From Candidatus Zhuqueibacterota bacterium (GTDB taxonomy: Bacteria; Zhuqueibacterota; Zhuqueibacteria; Thermofontimicrobiales; Sulfurfontimicrobiaceae): a stretch of DNA of 64,000 bases. Shown in pieces: positions 16,243 to 25,931 of the stretch (positions within the stretch are counted from its first letter, which is position 1; every line of letters begins with the position of its first letter). The DNA is taken from contig JAFGMA010000235.1 in NCBI GenBank assembly GCA_016927835.1, positions 34,984-98,983 of the forward strand, given 5' to 3'. Both the position numbers and the translations under genes were made by a program. The notes below the pieces were generated by a model, which was not told the DNA's origin, did not search any database, and saw only the letters and a list, made by a program, of their open reading frames with translations.

Positions 16243-18780
16243 TCAGGTGCGGCTGTCGGGTGAAATGAATTGAAGATCGGGGATGCCGTTGCCTTTGGCA
16301 TCGGTGATCCGGAAATAGTAGCCCCAATCGAGCGAGTGGTTACAAACCTTGATCAGAATGGTGTTTATGCCTTTATTCAAGGTTACATTTGCCACATTAT
16401 CATCGAAAATCGCAGAACGGATATCATTATATTTCCACACTTCACGATCGTTCAGCCAAACCTTGATTGCCTCATTGGAACCCAGGCGGAACTGCACATC
16501 CTTTCTTTCCGGCGAAAAAACCTTGATCACGCCATAGGCAACCGACCAGTTTACATCGTTGTAGATGCTTCTTAAATTGATGAATCCGTCTCGCATGCCA
16601 TCATCTGCATGTTGCCAGGCGAGTTCACGCCCCTCTTCAGCGTAAACCCGATGAATCTTGATCTGTTTCTCCGGCGGATATTTTCGATGGAATCCGCCTT
16701 TATTATCAAACGGTCCGATGAGCATCCAGGTTGATTCTCGAGGTATTCCCACCTGGCTCAATTGCTCATCTGCCTGGACTTGCTTGCCTTCCAGGTCATA
16801 TAAATCAGCAATGAACAGGCGGTAAATCATCTCCAACGTTTTGATGTCATTATCCAGCGCAAACGCAAGCAATATGTTATAATTATTCAATGCCTCATCT
16901 GGTTGATCGTATAAATATTGATGCATCATAAAATAGTAGTACCAAAATCCGCTATAGCTGAAATCATGAATCGTTTTAAAGATTATCATGATTTCGGATG
17001 GCATCACTTCAGTCCACAACTGCTGCATTTTATCCATCTGGTTGATTCGACCATAGAGCAACGATAAGAAGAATTTATACCTTAGTTTAGCGGATGGATT
17101 GACGAACGACGATGCAGCCGTCCGTGACAGAATATCGATTGTTTCCTGGATATTAATTCCGAAGTGAATTGAAATTTGGCACAAGCCTATCAATGCCGCT
17201 TCGTCGGAAATACTGCTGCCCAGCGACGCCTTGATGTGGCTATAATTATCCTCCAATAAAGCACGGGCATTTGTCGAATCATGCTGATTCATATAAATTT
17301 GATGCATCGACGACAGCACGGCAAAATTCGCCTTGTGGATTTCCAGCGCTTTGGAATAGCTGTCAATCGCCTGCTGGTAATTTCCCAGTCGCCAATTCAG
17401 CAGCGCCCGCCTTGAATGGGTAATGAATAGATTCAGGCTGACAGGATTGGTTTCGAGGCTGCGCTCGTAAAACGCAAGTGCTTTTTTATAATCGCCCTTA
17501 TCACAATAAATCTGTGCAAGATGATGCCATGAAGCGGTGAATTTATCATTGGTTTCCAGTGCCTGCTCAAAGCAATCCTCCGCATTATCATAATCTCCCA
17601 TGAATAAATAAATTTCGCCGAGGCTGTCATATGGATTCGGTTCATCTGGTGCAAGTTTCTGATATCGTTTTAAAATATCAATCGCAGCGCTAAAGTTGCC
17701 TTCTCTGGCATGGCAATAGCCGATTTGATTGAGCGCAATTTTAAAATTGGGATCGATTTCGAGCACCCGGTTATAATATGCGATAGCTTTGTCAAGCTGG
17801 TGAAAAGTGAAATACAGGTTAGCGATACTCAAATTGGCTTCGCGGTCATCAGGATAGCGCTGAACACGCTGCTGATTAATCTCGAGCAGCGATGTGACGT
17901 CGGCAGCCACACGTGCACCCAAAATATTAATTTGATAGAGCTCACCCTCGGTGGCATTTTTTTTAAGACGCTGCAATTTTTCGAATACCGGACCTGCATC
18001 GACATAGTCTCCCTGGTTGAGATATCCGGCACACAGTTGAATATGGGCGGCAACAAAATTGGAATCGAGTTCGACTGCTTTTTCAAAATTGTCAATCGCT
18101 TCTGATAGCAATAGTTTATTATGCAATTCGATTCCATTGGTATAATAACGCCAGGCTTCGATAGAGTTGGTCGACAATTCAGCGATTCCTTTTTCCGGCT
18201 CCGCCTTTTCCAGCGTCAATTGCAGATCGTTTTTGATTTGTTGGGTAAGCCGGTCCACCATGCTGAATAATTTTTCCAGTCCGGGTCCGCCAACACTCTC
18301 TTCCCTGAGAATCAGTCCTTCTTCCGCCTCGTGCAAGCGGACATTGATTCTCAGCGAGTCACCGCTTTTGGTAATACTGCCGGTCAATACGGCTTCGACA
18401 TTGGCTTCTCTTGCGACGATGGCAGCCAGTTCGACGTCAATTGCCCCGGATTTTGGCAAGCTGTCCAGGCGCTGCAAAATTTCGAACAAGCGATCGGTGC
18501 TTATCACCGACAGGGAACGCGATTGCGAAAGGGCGCGGATGAACATTTCAGCCAGACCTTTTTGCAGCCATTGCAGATCGCTGTCCCCGGTCAAATTTTG
18601 GAAAAACATAACGGCGATAGCCCGGCGTTCGGTGGGTTCAAGATGAATCGTGGTTGCAAGCTGCTGCGTTGTGCCTGAACCGGCGCGCTCCTCTGCAAGC
18701 CTGATCTTGCGTCTTTCGCCCTCATTTCCGCATCCGATGAGGTATACCAAAAATATCAAAACAACGATTCGAATTTTCAT
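16243..18780 (-). CDS. FlgO/TolB-like N-domain TPR lipoprotein with C-terminal galactose-binding-like domain
   Basis: 845 residues from ATG 18780, which overlaps the upstream stop (ATGA). Lipoprotein signal ends at LIGC. Residues about 50-190 form the FlgO/CsgG/TolB-N-like domain (AVMFFQNLTGDSDLQWLQKG, then a helix-strand set ending in RINVRLHE). TPR units occupy about 200-560. The C-terminus (about 690-840), beginning WMLIGPFDNKGGFH and containing FRLGSNEAIKVWLNDREVW, resembles a carbohydrate-binding galactose-binding-like domain. It is the third gene of the spoIIE-like operon and a paralog of its neighbour. Envelope location is inferred. Confidence 0.8.
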   Translation of the reverse strand: MKIRIVVLIFLVYLIGCGNEGERRKIRLAEERAGSGTTQQLATTIHLEPTERRAIAVMFFQNLTGDSDLQWLQKGLAEMFIRALSQSRSLSVISTDRLFEILQRLDSLPKSGAIDVELAAIVAREANVEAVLTGSITKSGDSLRINVRLHEAEEGLILREESVGGPGLEKLFSMVDRLTQQIKNDLQLTLEKAEPEKGIAELSTNSIEAWRYYTNGIELHNKLLLSEAIDNFEKAVELDSNFVAAHIQLCAGYLNQGDYVDAGPVFEKLQRLKKNATEGELYQINILGARVAADVTSLLEINQQRVQRYPDDREANLSIANLYFTFHQLDKAIAYYNRVLEIDPNFKIALNQIGYCHAREGNFSAAIDILKRYQKLAPDEPNPYDSLGEIYLFMGDYDNAEDCFEQALETNDKFTASWHHLAQIYCDKGDYKKALAFYERSLETNPVSLNLFITHSRRALLNWRLGNYQQAIDSYSKALEIHKANFAVLSSMHQIYMNQHDSTNARALLEDNYSHIKASLGSSISDEAALIGLCQISIHFGINIQETIDILSRTAASSFVNPSAKLRYKFFLSLLYGRINQMDKMQQLWTEVMPSEIMIIFKTIHDFSYSGFWYYYFMMHQYLYDQPDEALNNYNILLAFALDNDIKTLEMIYRLFIADLYDLEGKQVQADEQLSQVGIPRESTWMLIGPFDNKGGFHRKYPPEKQIKIHRVYAEEGRELAWQHADDGMRDGFINLRSIYNDVNWSVAYGVIKVFSPERKDVQFRLGSNEAIKVWLNDREVWKYNDIRSAIFDDNVANVTLNKGINTILIKVCNHSLDWGYYFRITDAKGNGIPDLQFISPDSRT

Positions 18781-20849
18781 GATGCGTCCTCCCAATCTGC
18801 CAAACGAGCTTTGGCTTGTACAAGTTCAGGTACATCCGGGTCAGCTTCCTGCCAGATCGTCAAACAGCGGCGCAGCTTCTTTCGGGCATCATCTCTTTCG
18901 CCATTGGCTTCATGCGCCAGCGCCAGGTAATAATAGCACAAGGCGTCGTTGGGCTGATTCGCCAGATACTTGTTGAAGGATTCAATCGCCTGCATCGGTT
19001 GACGATTATCCAGATATGCCCGCCCGAGATCGTAATAAATTGATGTTGCTTCTATATTATCCGCCAGAATTTTTCGGTATATATTTATTGCTTCTTTATA
19101 ATTGCCTTTTGCTGCGGCGAGTTTACCCATCAATCTCGAATGAATATTGCGCATCCTTTCAAATTTTGTGTTCTCGATGAATCGATCAACCGCGCGGGCG
19201 GCAGCTTCGGCACTATCAATTTCACCAAGCTTAAGAAAGCCGTTGCAAAGCGTATTATGCGCTGTGATGCTCTGCTCATTCAACGACACTGCTCTCCGGG
19301 CAAACGCAATTGTTGAATCGAATTGTCCCTTGCGAAAATAGACGTTTGCGATCAGCACAAGGTAGGTAGCTCTTTCTGAGTCATCTTTTGGGAACGCCAA
19401 TGCCCTTCTGATATTTCGAAGCGCGCTAGAAAATTTTCCCTGCGAAATATCGATTTGAGCCAATCCGGCAAAAACTTCCGCCTTCAATTCTTCATTCGGC
19501 AGCAAAGTCAATGCTGAGCGGTATCGCTCCCGTCCTCGTTCATACTCGCCCACCGTGGAATACGTGTGCGCCAGGTTCAGTATCGAATAATAAAAATCAG
19601 GTTTGATCGAAAGCGCCTGCTGATAATAAGATATGGCACGTTCAAATGAACCCAGCGTTTCATACATCTCACCCAGATTGTGATAGGGGGTCGCATCTTC
19701 CGGTTTTAATTGAACGTGTTTTTCCAACCACTTGATTGCACTTTCATAATCGCCTTTTTCTCTCGCCAGCACACTCGCCAGCATGTATGCCGGCGCATAG
19801 TCCGGATCCAGCTTCAATGTGAAGTCGAGATAATGATCCGCCGATTTGGTTTGCTTTTGGTAGTAATAGAACGCTGCAAGCTGGTAATTCAGTTCCTTAT
19901 CATCCGGGTAGAGCTGAACCAGCTTCTTCAAATAATCGAACGCTTTTTCATGCTCATTATTGAACGCGGCATATACCCAATCGATCTTCAGCTTCTCTTT
20001 TGGCGAAACGTGCTCAGCGTATTCCACCGCATTTAACAGAGATCGGTTGCTTTCCCCGATTTGACCCAAATATTTATAAGCGATGCTTGCCCAGAAATGC
20101 GCCATTGCAAAGGTTGAATCATAGCCGATCGCCTGATTCATTTTTTGGATCGCATCCGGGATGTATGCTTTATATGCCAGGTGAACGCCTTCGGTATAGC
20201 ATTTATAGGCTTGAAGCGATTTGGTAGAAATTTGCGCAATATCGAAATCCGGCTCATTCATTTCCTCGAAGGATAGTTTCAAACCGGTTTTGACTCTGAG
20301 CGTCAGGGCATCGACCATGCTGAAAACATGCTCCAATCCCTCGCCTTCGATGTTTTCTTCCTTTAGCAGCATCCCGGAATTGCAATCGTAAAGCTGCACA
20401 TTGATCGACAGCATATTCTGAACGAGGTAAAAACTTCCGTATATCACCGCCTCGGCATGCGCAAACTGCCCGATTTGGGAAATAGTCCGGTCATCAAGTT
20501 CACCATGGGGATCTATTTCGAGACTTTTGAAAATATCGAGAATTCGCTGCAGGGTGATAACATTCAGAATCCTCGATTGAGAAAGGTCTCGGATCAGCAT
20601 ATCGGCAATGCCCCTGGAAAGCCACTCCAGATTTTCCCTCCCGCTTTGATTTCTGAAAGTAAGCACCGCAATACTTCGTCTGATCCCGGCATTCAATTTC
20701 AAAAAAGTTGTGTCTTTAGCGCCCGGATGCAGACCGGTGTCAGATTTATCGATAGCCAGCCGGATCTTCCGCTTATGATTTCCCGATTGCTGACAATTTA
20801 GAAAAACCAGCAGGATTGAAAGATAAACGAAGATGAACTTGAGTTTCAT
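18777..20849 (-). CDS. FlgO/TolB-like N-domain TPR lipoprotein
   Basis: 690 residues from ATG 20849 (GGAG about 12 bases upstream). The signal ends in VFLNC, a lipobox. The FlgO/TolB-like domain (SIAVLTFRNQSGRENLEWLS, about 50-190) is followed by an almost continuous TPR array to about 680. The paralog downstream has the same N-domain plus an extra C-domain. In other bacteria this N-domain is fused to adenylate cyclases or transcription factors; here it is a stand-alone envelope protein. Start of the downstream gene overlaps its stop, so the two proteins are made together. Confidence 0.8.
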   Translation of the reverse strand: MKLKFIFVYLSILLVFLNCQQSGNHKRKIRLAIDKSDTGLHPGAKDTTFLKLNAGIRRSIAVLTFRNQSGRENLEWLSRGIADMLIRDLSQSRILNVITLQRILDIFKSLEIDPHGELDDRTISQIGQFAHAEAVIYGSFYLVQNMLSINVQLYDCNSGMLLKEENIEGEGLEHVFSMVDALTLRVKTGLKLSFEEMNEPDFDIAQISTKSLQAYKCYTEGVHLAYKAYIPDAIQKMNQAIGYDSTFAMAHFWASIAYKYLGQIGESNRSLLNAVEYAEHVSPKEKLKIDWVYAAFNNEHEKAFDYLKKLVQLYPDDKELNYQLAAFYYYQKQTKSADHYLDFTLKLDPDYAPAYMLASVLAREKGDYESAIKWLEKHVQLKPEDATPYHNLGEMYETLGSFERAISYYQQALSIKPDFYYSILNLAHTYSTVGEYERGRERYRSALTLLPNEELKAEVFAGLAQIDISQGKFSSALRNIRRALAFPKDDSERATYLVLIANVYFRKGQFDSTIAFARRAVSLNEQSITAHNTLCNGFLKLGEIDSAEAAARAVDRFIENTKFERMRNIHSRLMGKLAAAKGNYKEAINIYRKILADNIEATSIYYDLGRAYLDNRQPMQAIESFNKYLANQPNDALCYYYLALAHEANGERDDARKKLRRCLTIWQEADPDVPELVQAKARLADWEDAS

Positions 20850-20956
20850 CGGCTTTGCTCCAATATTTTCGACCCTGACTTCCTGAAAAGAAAATGCAGT
20901 ATTTTCCAAAATTGAACAATAGCAACCGAGCTAATCATTCAATTCAGATTTCGGGA

Positions 20957-22927
20957 TCAGCCAGCAATCACCGTAACCATCGTCATGTCATCGTGTTGGG
21001 GCGCGTCCTGCACAAAGCTGTTAACCGCTTGAATTGTGGCTTCACGTACCTGGTTTGCGGTGCGAAAGCCACTCTTCCTGATGGTTTCCAACAATCTTTG
21101 TTCACCAAATTCCTCTTTCCGAATATTCATCGCTTCGGAGACGCCATCGGTATAAAACAGGAATGCATCGCCGGATTCGTAGGTTACCTGTTGCTCGGAG
21201 ATATTTTCATCGAACAAATCGGATGGCGCCAATCCCAGGCTGATTCCCGGGGGCTCCAGGCAATCGATTTTCGAATCATTAGCGCGGCGCAGAATCAATG
21301 AATTGTGACCGGCACGCGCAAATTTCAGAATCCTCTTTCGGGTATCGAACACAGCATAAATCATCGTTATAAAAATTTTCCGATCCATTTTTCCGTAGAG
21401 CCGCTTATTCAATTCGCACAGGAGGTTTTTCGGCGAAGAAAATACCGCAGTACTCGAAAGCATCATGCCCTTCACAACCGCCATATAAAAGGCAGCGGAT
21501 GCGCCCTTTCCCGTCACGTCAGCGATGGCGATTCCCACCGAACGATCGTTCAATCGGAAAAAATCGTAATAATCGCCACCGATTTCAGTTGCCGGAATAC
21601 AGATTCCATCGATATCCAGTTCCGTATTTTCCGGAGTCGCCTGCGGCAGCAACCCTATTTGTATCATACGTGCAATTTCCAGTTCACGTTTCAAACGTTC
21701 TTGCTCCGTCAACTCCTGGTATAAAAACGCATTTTGTATCGCAAACGCGCTTTGCCCGATCAGCGTGCTCAGGAATGCCTTTTCACCATCAGAATAGACA
21801 TTGGTGGCTTCGAGCAGCAGAATGCCGATCAGTTGGTTTTTGGCAGTTATCGGGGCAACGAATGATAATTTGCCGATTGCACAGCACCGATTCAGTTGCG
21901 CAACAAGTTCGAATCGTTCAGGGATAGTACCTGTTTCTTGAGGTGCGCCCTTATCCAGAAAATAGGCGTCAAGTTCTTCATTAATATCGAGGGTGATGTC
22001 TTTTCCGGCAACCCGCGGATACGATGCATTCAGGTGGTAGCGGGTCAGCGAATCCCTATCCTTCAAAAATAGCGCACCCTGTTTTGCATCCAATGCGATT
22101 ACGATGCGCTCTACGATTAGGGATGTCAATTTTTCCAATTCAACTGCAAATCCGAGTTCCCGGCTGAAGCGTTCGATTTGCCCCTTTTCCAGCAATCCTT
22201 TGGTCATAAAATTGAACGTATTCGCCATTTCACCTATTTCATCGCTTGAGCGGATCGACAGCTTCTGCCGCAAATCGCCTTTGGAAATGTTGAACATCGC
22301 CGCGGTCAGCTTACCGAGTGGTGTCACAATCCTTTTGCTCATGTAATACGAAACCACTATCGCCAGCAAGATAAACACCAGCGCCAGCTCCAAATTTCGC
22401 GTGAGATTTTCCCGCAATTCATCATTCAATTCAACCAGGGAAAAGCCAACTTTCACCGTTCCCAGGTTCTGATCTCCGATAATGATATTCACGGCTTTCG
22501 ATTCCAGATCCCGTTGGCTTTCTTCCGCAAGCTGACGCTGATCCAACAGCCTGACAATCTTTGCCTGCTCTGTACGATCCAGCCGGTGATAATCGCTCAC
22601 ATCTATCCATTCCAGGTTCAGGGCATAAGATTTCAACTCACTCATCTCATTGAAAATCGCGATGTAAACAATATCGGGATTGAGCGTAATCTGATTATCG
22701 ATGTAGGTTTGATAAACATCCCAGTCCTCGGTTTCCACCGAACGAATGGTGGCAATATTATTCGCCAATCGCTCCATGCGCAATTTTACCTGTTCCAATC
22801 GCAGATTCCGCTCCCTGATTGTGAAGATATAGGTCACGGTTGTCATCATGATCACAACCAAAAGGATGAATAAAAACGCGATTTTGAACTTCAGGCTAAT
22901 TTTTAGCTTCTTCATTGGCAAATTCAT
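20957..22927 (-). CDS. HAMP-GAF-SpoIIE (PP2C-type) serine phosphatase, membrane receptor
   Basis: 656 residues. Membrane segment about 14-35, extracytoplasmic sensor 36-178, second membrane segment 180-198, HAMP about 198-250, GAF about 258-410, short coiled linker, then SpoIIE/RsbU phosphatase 420-656 with metal-binding Asp residues in GGDYYDFF (450-457), DVTGKGASAA (470-479) and a C-terminal HDDMTMV. This is the RsbU/RsbP partner-switching class, which dephosphorylates a STAS antagonist; a STAS protein lies at 28173. Leads the operon with two TPR lipoproteins. Start ATG 22927 has a weak ribosome site; ATG 22915 is an alternative. Confidence 0.9.
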   Translation of the reverse strand: MNLPMKKLKISLKFKIAFLFILLVVIMMTTVTYIFTIRERNLRLEQVKLRMERLANNIATIRSVETEDWDVYQTYIDNQITLNPDIVYIAIFNEMSELKSYALNLEWIDVSDYHRLDRTEQAKIVRLLDQRQLAEESQRDLESKAVNIIIGDQNLGTVKVGFSLVELNDELRENLTRNLELALVFILLAIVVSYYMSKRIVTPLGKLTAAMFNISKGDLRQKLSIRSSDEIGEMANTFNFMTKGLLEKGQIERFSRELGFAVELEKLTSLIVERIVIALDAKQGALFLKDRDSLTRYHLNASYPRVAGKDITLDINEELDAYFLDKGAPQETGTIPERFELVAQLNRCCAIGKLSFVAPITAKNQLIGILLLEATNVYSDGEKAFLSTLIGQSAFAIQNAFLYQELTEQERLKRELEIARMIQIGLLPQATPENTELDIDGICIPATEIGGDYYDFFRLNDRSVGIAIADVTGKGASAAFYMAVVKGMMLSSTAVFSSPKNLLCELNKRLYGKMDRKIFITMIYAVFDTRKRILKFARAGHNSLILRRANDSKIDCLEPPGISLGLAPSDLFDENISEQQVTYESGDAFLFYTDGVSEAMNIRKEEFGEQRLLETIRKSGFRTANQVREATIQAVNSFVQDAPQHDDMTMVTVIAG

Positions 22928-23088
22928 CAGATACCCATTTTCAATCGATTTCGGTACAAACGACCGGCTGCTCTTACCTCCGAGAGCATTTCATACGGAA
23001 CCAGGTACGCCGTGGTTTCATGAATCGGATGGTGCGATAATTTTGGGGAATGCAGCCGCCATTAATTTTTGCTTTGTAGCGTATTGTT

Positions 23089-23116
23089 AATATAAACAGT
23101 TTACTGAAAATTGCAA
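23089..23116 (-). promoter_or_regulatory. Sigma70-type promoter for the HAMP-GAF-SpoIIE operon
   Basis: TTGCAA (complement of 23111-23116), 16-bp spacer, TATATT (complement of 23089-23094). A dispersed repeat begins exactly 18 bases upstream of the -35 box. Confidence 0.62.
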
Positions 23117-23134
23117 GCAAATTGTTGGAATGAA

Positions 23135-23211
23135 GGGTAATGCCGCAGTTATTGGTTCATTTCATGGTTTACTATGCCTCTGGCGTTCCCGAACAGTAGT
23201 TTGGGAACCAG
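23135..23211 (-). repeat. Dispersed promoter-linked repeat, copy 1
   Basis: About 77 bp. Conserved core (read on plus) TTATTGGTTC, TTCATGGTTTAC, ATGCCTCTGG, then a palindrome ending TTTGGGAACCAG with G-T wobble in the stem and an inserted C. It lies 18 bases upstream of the -35 box at 23111-23116. Confidence 0.8.
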
Positions 23212-23218
23212 AGACTGA

Positions 23219-23295
23219 GGGCAATGCCACAATTGTTGGTTCTTTGAATGGTTTGCAATACCTCATGGATTCGAAAACAAGAATTTTGGAACCAG
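23219..23295 (-). repeat. Dispersed repeat, copy 2 (tandem with copy 1, 84-bp period)
   Basis: Same order of blocks (GCAATGCC, TTGTTGGTTCTTTG, ATGGTTTGCAATACC) but the palindrome is decayed with three or four mismatches. No promoter follows it at the position used by the other copies because copy 1 occupies that place. Confidence 0.72.
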
Positions 23296-23329
23296 CAACT
23301 GCAGGATCATGATTATTCAATGAATTCAC

Positions 23330-23358
23330 TTGACTTGATTTCAATAAATTAATATATT
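23330..23358 (+). promoter_or_regulatory. Sigma70-type promoter for the GWxTD gene
   Basis: TTGACT (23330-23335), 17-bp spacer, TATATT (23353-23358). It predicts a leader of about 130 bases before ATG 23495. Confidence 0.8.
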
Positions 23359-23494
23359 GAATCAAAATGACACATCGATATGAATCGCGATGTACGCTCA
23401 TGCAATAAAAATCACCGGCATGCGAATCGAAGGCAAGCGCAAGCAGTACGCTTCCGGCTCGTTCAGAGCGCATGCCTGAAGCAAGGAGCGATTT

Positions 23495-25819
23495 ATGCGT
23501 CAATTGAAAATCAGCCTTTGGTTGATATATATTTTTGCGGGATTGCTTTACAGCGTTAAGCCTGTTTGTTTGCATGCCGCTGAGGACCGCTACCGTAATC
23601 TGCTTGCAGAGGGCTCTCTCTACATCAAGCAGCGCGATTTCAAGCAGGCGGAACATGTTCTGAAAATGGCGATTGAATTGGCGCCGGAAAAAAGCGCGGC
23701 GCACCTGGTGTTGGGCTATGTCAAAATGCTCGAAAACCAATGGGGTGATGCAAAGCGCCAATTCGATACGGTACTCGAAACCGACCCGGATCAGATTCTG
23801 GCGCATTATCAACTCGGAATCTGCGATCGGGAAGATGGAATCGCCAGGGATCCGGTGACGCGTAAAATCTTATGGCGGAACGCGCGTAAGCATTTTCGGA
23901 AGGTAATCCAGCAGGATTCATCTTTCATGGAAGTTTTCAATGAATATGCGCATCTGGAGCGTTATGATAGCAATTACGAGAAAGCGATTGAGTTATGTCT
24001 GATTCAAATCAGGCTGCGCCCCCATCTGACCCGACCACTCATTGACATTCATGAATTTTATGATTATTTCCTGGCGCATGGCGGCGAAAGCATTTTGAAT
24101 CCATTTAAAAACATCGATCAATATCAAATAGAGTGGCTGCAGAAGCGTTCCGCAAAATACGATATCTACTACCTCGGGGATAAATACAGGCAGATGGAAC
24201 GTTTCGATGCTGCCGATTCCATTTTCCGGGAACTACTCGCTCGGGATTTGCCATTCACTCGAATCCCGCTGATGCTATCCCGTACCCGGCTGCTTTATCA
24301 GAAAAATCAGCCCCAAGAGGCTGAGAACCTGTATTGGCAAACGATTGAATCGATCACCGCGTTGTATGAAATCGAATTCGTTTTCAATGATGCCAAATTT
24401 ATCATGTCGAATGACGACCTGAAGGTTTACTTCAGAAATATTCTGCAAATGCAGCAGTTTTATGAGCGCTTCTGGAATGCGAAAAATCCGCTAGCCGGAT
24501 CGGGGAACAATCCTCGCCTCGAAGAGCATTACCGACGCCTGGTTTATGCAGAGAAACACTATCGCTACGACGGATTCCGGCTTTTCGCCAATGACCCTGA
24601 CTTTCAGGGTGTTTTGACGTTTCCGGCGATCTTTTATGAGAATACAAAATTCAACGACAAGGGGCTGGTTTATATCCGGTACGGGAAACCCAATGAAATG
24701 GCTGTGCAACCGGGCGAATTTCTCGCCAATAACGAATCGTGGCTCTATAACCAAACACCGCATAATCCCAAGATGATCTTTCATTTTGAAGTTCATAAAG
24801 AAGGCGGGGCGCCGGGTAACTGGCGTCTGGTTTCAATTCCCAGCGATCCACGTATGATCGAATCCCGACTGGGCTGGGACAGTAAACTCGACCGCTATTA
24901 CCTGGCTCGAAGCGCATTGGAACGCTTGAATGCGATTTCCGAAGTCCAGCAGACATCCAGGGATATCGTGCACGTCGCCATGAATAAAGAGCGGCACACC
25001 TGGCCCGGTGAAACAACCATGATCCCGTTTCATATCAGCACTGCCCATTTTTTGGATGAGGATCAGCAAGATCGTATCGAATTTTACATTGGCGTATCGC
25101 GATCCGAATTGTTCAAACGCGACGTCGCCCGAGACACGTGTCATCTGGAAACCGGACTTGCGCTGCACGATACGCTGTGGAATCGCCTGTTTAAGCAAAC
25201 CAGAGAGCGGCAACTTGAATCGAATGACACCCGGTTGCTTGCGCACGACCTTTTTATCGAGAATTTTAAACCGGATGTTTTCAAATCGAAGTCAATGGTT
25301 GCCATTCACATCAAAGATTTGAATGCACCAAGAATCGGGGGTTATAAATTTACACTTTCAGCCGCGCCTTTTCCGCGTTCGGGATTGGTGGTGAGCGATT
25401 TGGTTCTCTCATACAAGATCGAGCCCTGGGCAACGCAAGACGAATTTTCCCGGCGAGGTTTCAGGATTGTGCCGAATCCGATGCAAGCCTTCTCAAAAAA
25501 CGAATTGGTCCACTTATATTATGAAATATATCGCCTGAACCTTAAAAATGGGCGAACACGGTATAAAATTAATCAAACAGCAACGCTCATTCAACCCAAA
25601 TGGCGCATATTTGGAAAGTTTATCAATCTTTTTCGCGGTAAAAAACGGCAGACTCTTTCAATCGAATCTGAGCGGGAAGGGCAGGCATCCTTTTCGAATG
25701 AATATACTGCCTTCGATTTTAGTGAATTCAACTCGGGTAAAATCAAATTAACCATTAAAATAACCGATTTAAATTCGGGTCAAGCGACCGAATCGAGCAC
25801 ACAATTCGAGCTAGATTAG
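23495..25819 (+). CDS. GWxTD domain-containing exported TPR protein
   Basis: 774 residues, ribosome site AAGGAGCG. A signal peptide (about 1-29, ending LHAAED) precedes TPR-like repeats (about 30-310). Residues around 310-480 match the GWxTD domain: a conserved helix with WNAKNPL, and the strand GLVYIRYGKPNEM, but the eponymous GWxTD is degraded to a KFNDKG-type stretch. The C-terminal third is beta-rich. Family proteins occur in FCB and acidobacterial genomes with unknown function. It is expressed from its own promoter, divergent from the phosphatase operon. Confidence 0.78.
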   Translation: MRQLKISLWLIYIFAGLLYSVKPVCLHAAEDRYRNLLAEGSLYIKQRDFKQAEHVLKMAIELAPEKSAAHLVLGYVKMLENQWGDAKRQFDTVLETDPDQILAHYQLGICDREDGIARDPVTRKILWRNARKHFRKVIQQDSSFMEVFNEYAHLERYDSNYEKAIELCLIQIRLRPHLTRPLIDIHEFYDYFLAHGGESILNPFKNIDQYQIEWLQKRSAKYDIYYLGDKYRQMERFDAADSIFRELLARDLPFTRIPLMLSRTRLLYQKNQPQEAENLYWQTIESITALYEIEFVFNDAKFIMSNDDLKVYFRNILQMQQFYERFWNAKNPLAGSGNNPRLEEHYRRLVYAEKHYRYDGFRLFANDPDFQGVLTFPAIFYENTKFNDKGLVYIRYGKPNEMAVQPGEFLANNESWLYNQTPHNPKMIFHFEVHKEGGAPGNWRLVSIPSDPRMIESRLGWDSKLDRYYLARSALERLNAISEVQQTSRDIVHVAMNKERHTWPGETTMIPFHISTAHFLDEDQQDRIEFYIGVSRSELFKRDVARDTCHLETGLALHDTLWNRLFKQTRERQLESNDTRLLAHDLFIENFKPDVFKSKSMVAIHIKDLNAPRIGGYKFTLSAAPFPRSGLVVSDLVLSYKIEPWATQDEFSRRGFRIVPNPMQAFSKNELVHLYYEIYRLNLKNGRTRYKINQTATLIQPKWRIFGKFINLFRGKKRQTLSIESEREGQASFSNEYTAFDFSEFNSGKIKLTIKITDLNSGQATESSTQFELD

Positions 25820-25931
25820 TGCGAACCAGAGGGCTGAAAAGCGAAGGGCGTCCGGGAATACCGTTGCTATCGCTGTGACAGGCGAATGGATTTGTTATCT
25901 ATTGAATGAAAATCAATCCGGAGATATTGCG

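Larger units (their letters stand above)
22928..23494. other. Divergent regulatory region with tandem palindromic repeats
   Basis: It contains the minus promoter at 23089-23116, two tandem copies of the dispersed repeat (23135-23211 and 23219-23295) and the plus promoter at 23330-23358. Long leaders are predicted on both sides (about 155 and 130 bases). No gene is seen. Confidence 0.7.
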
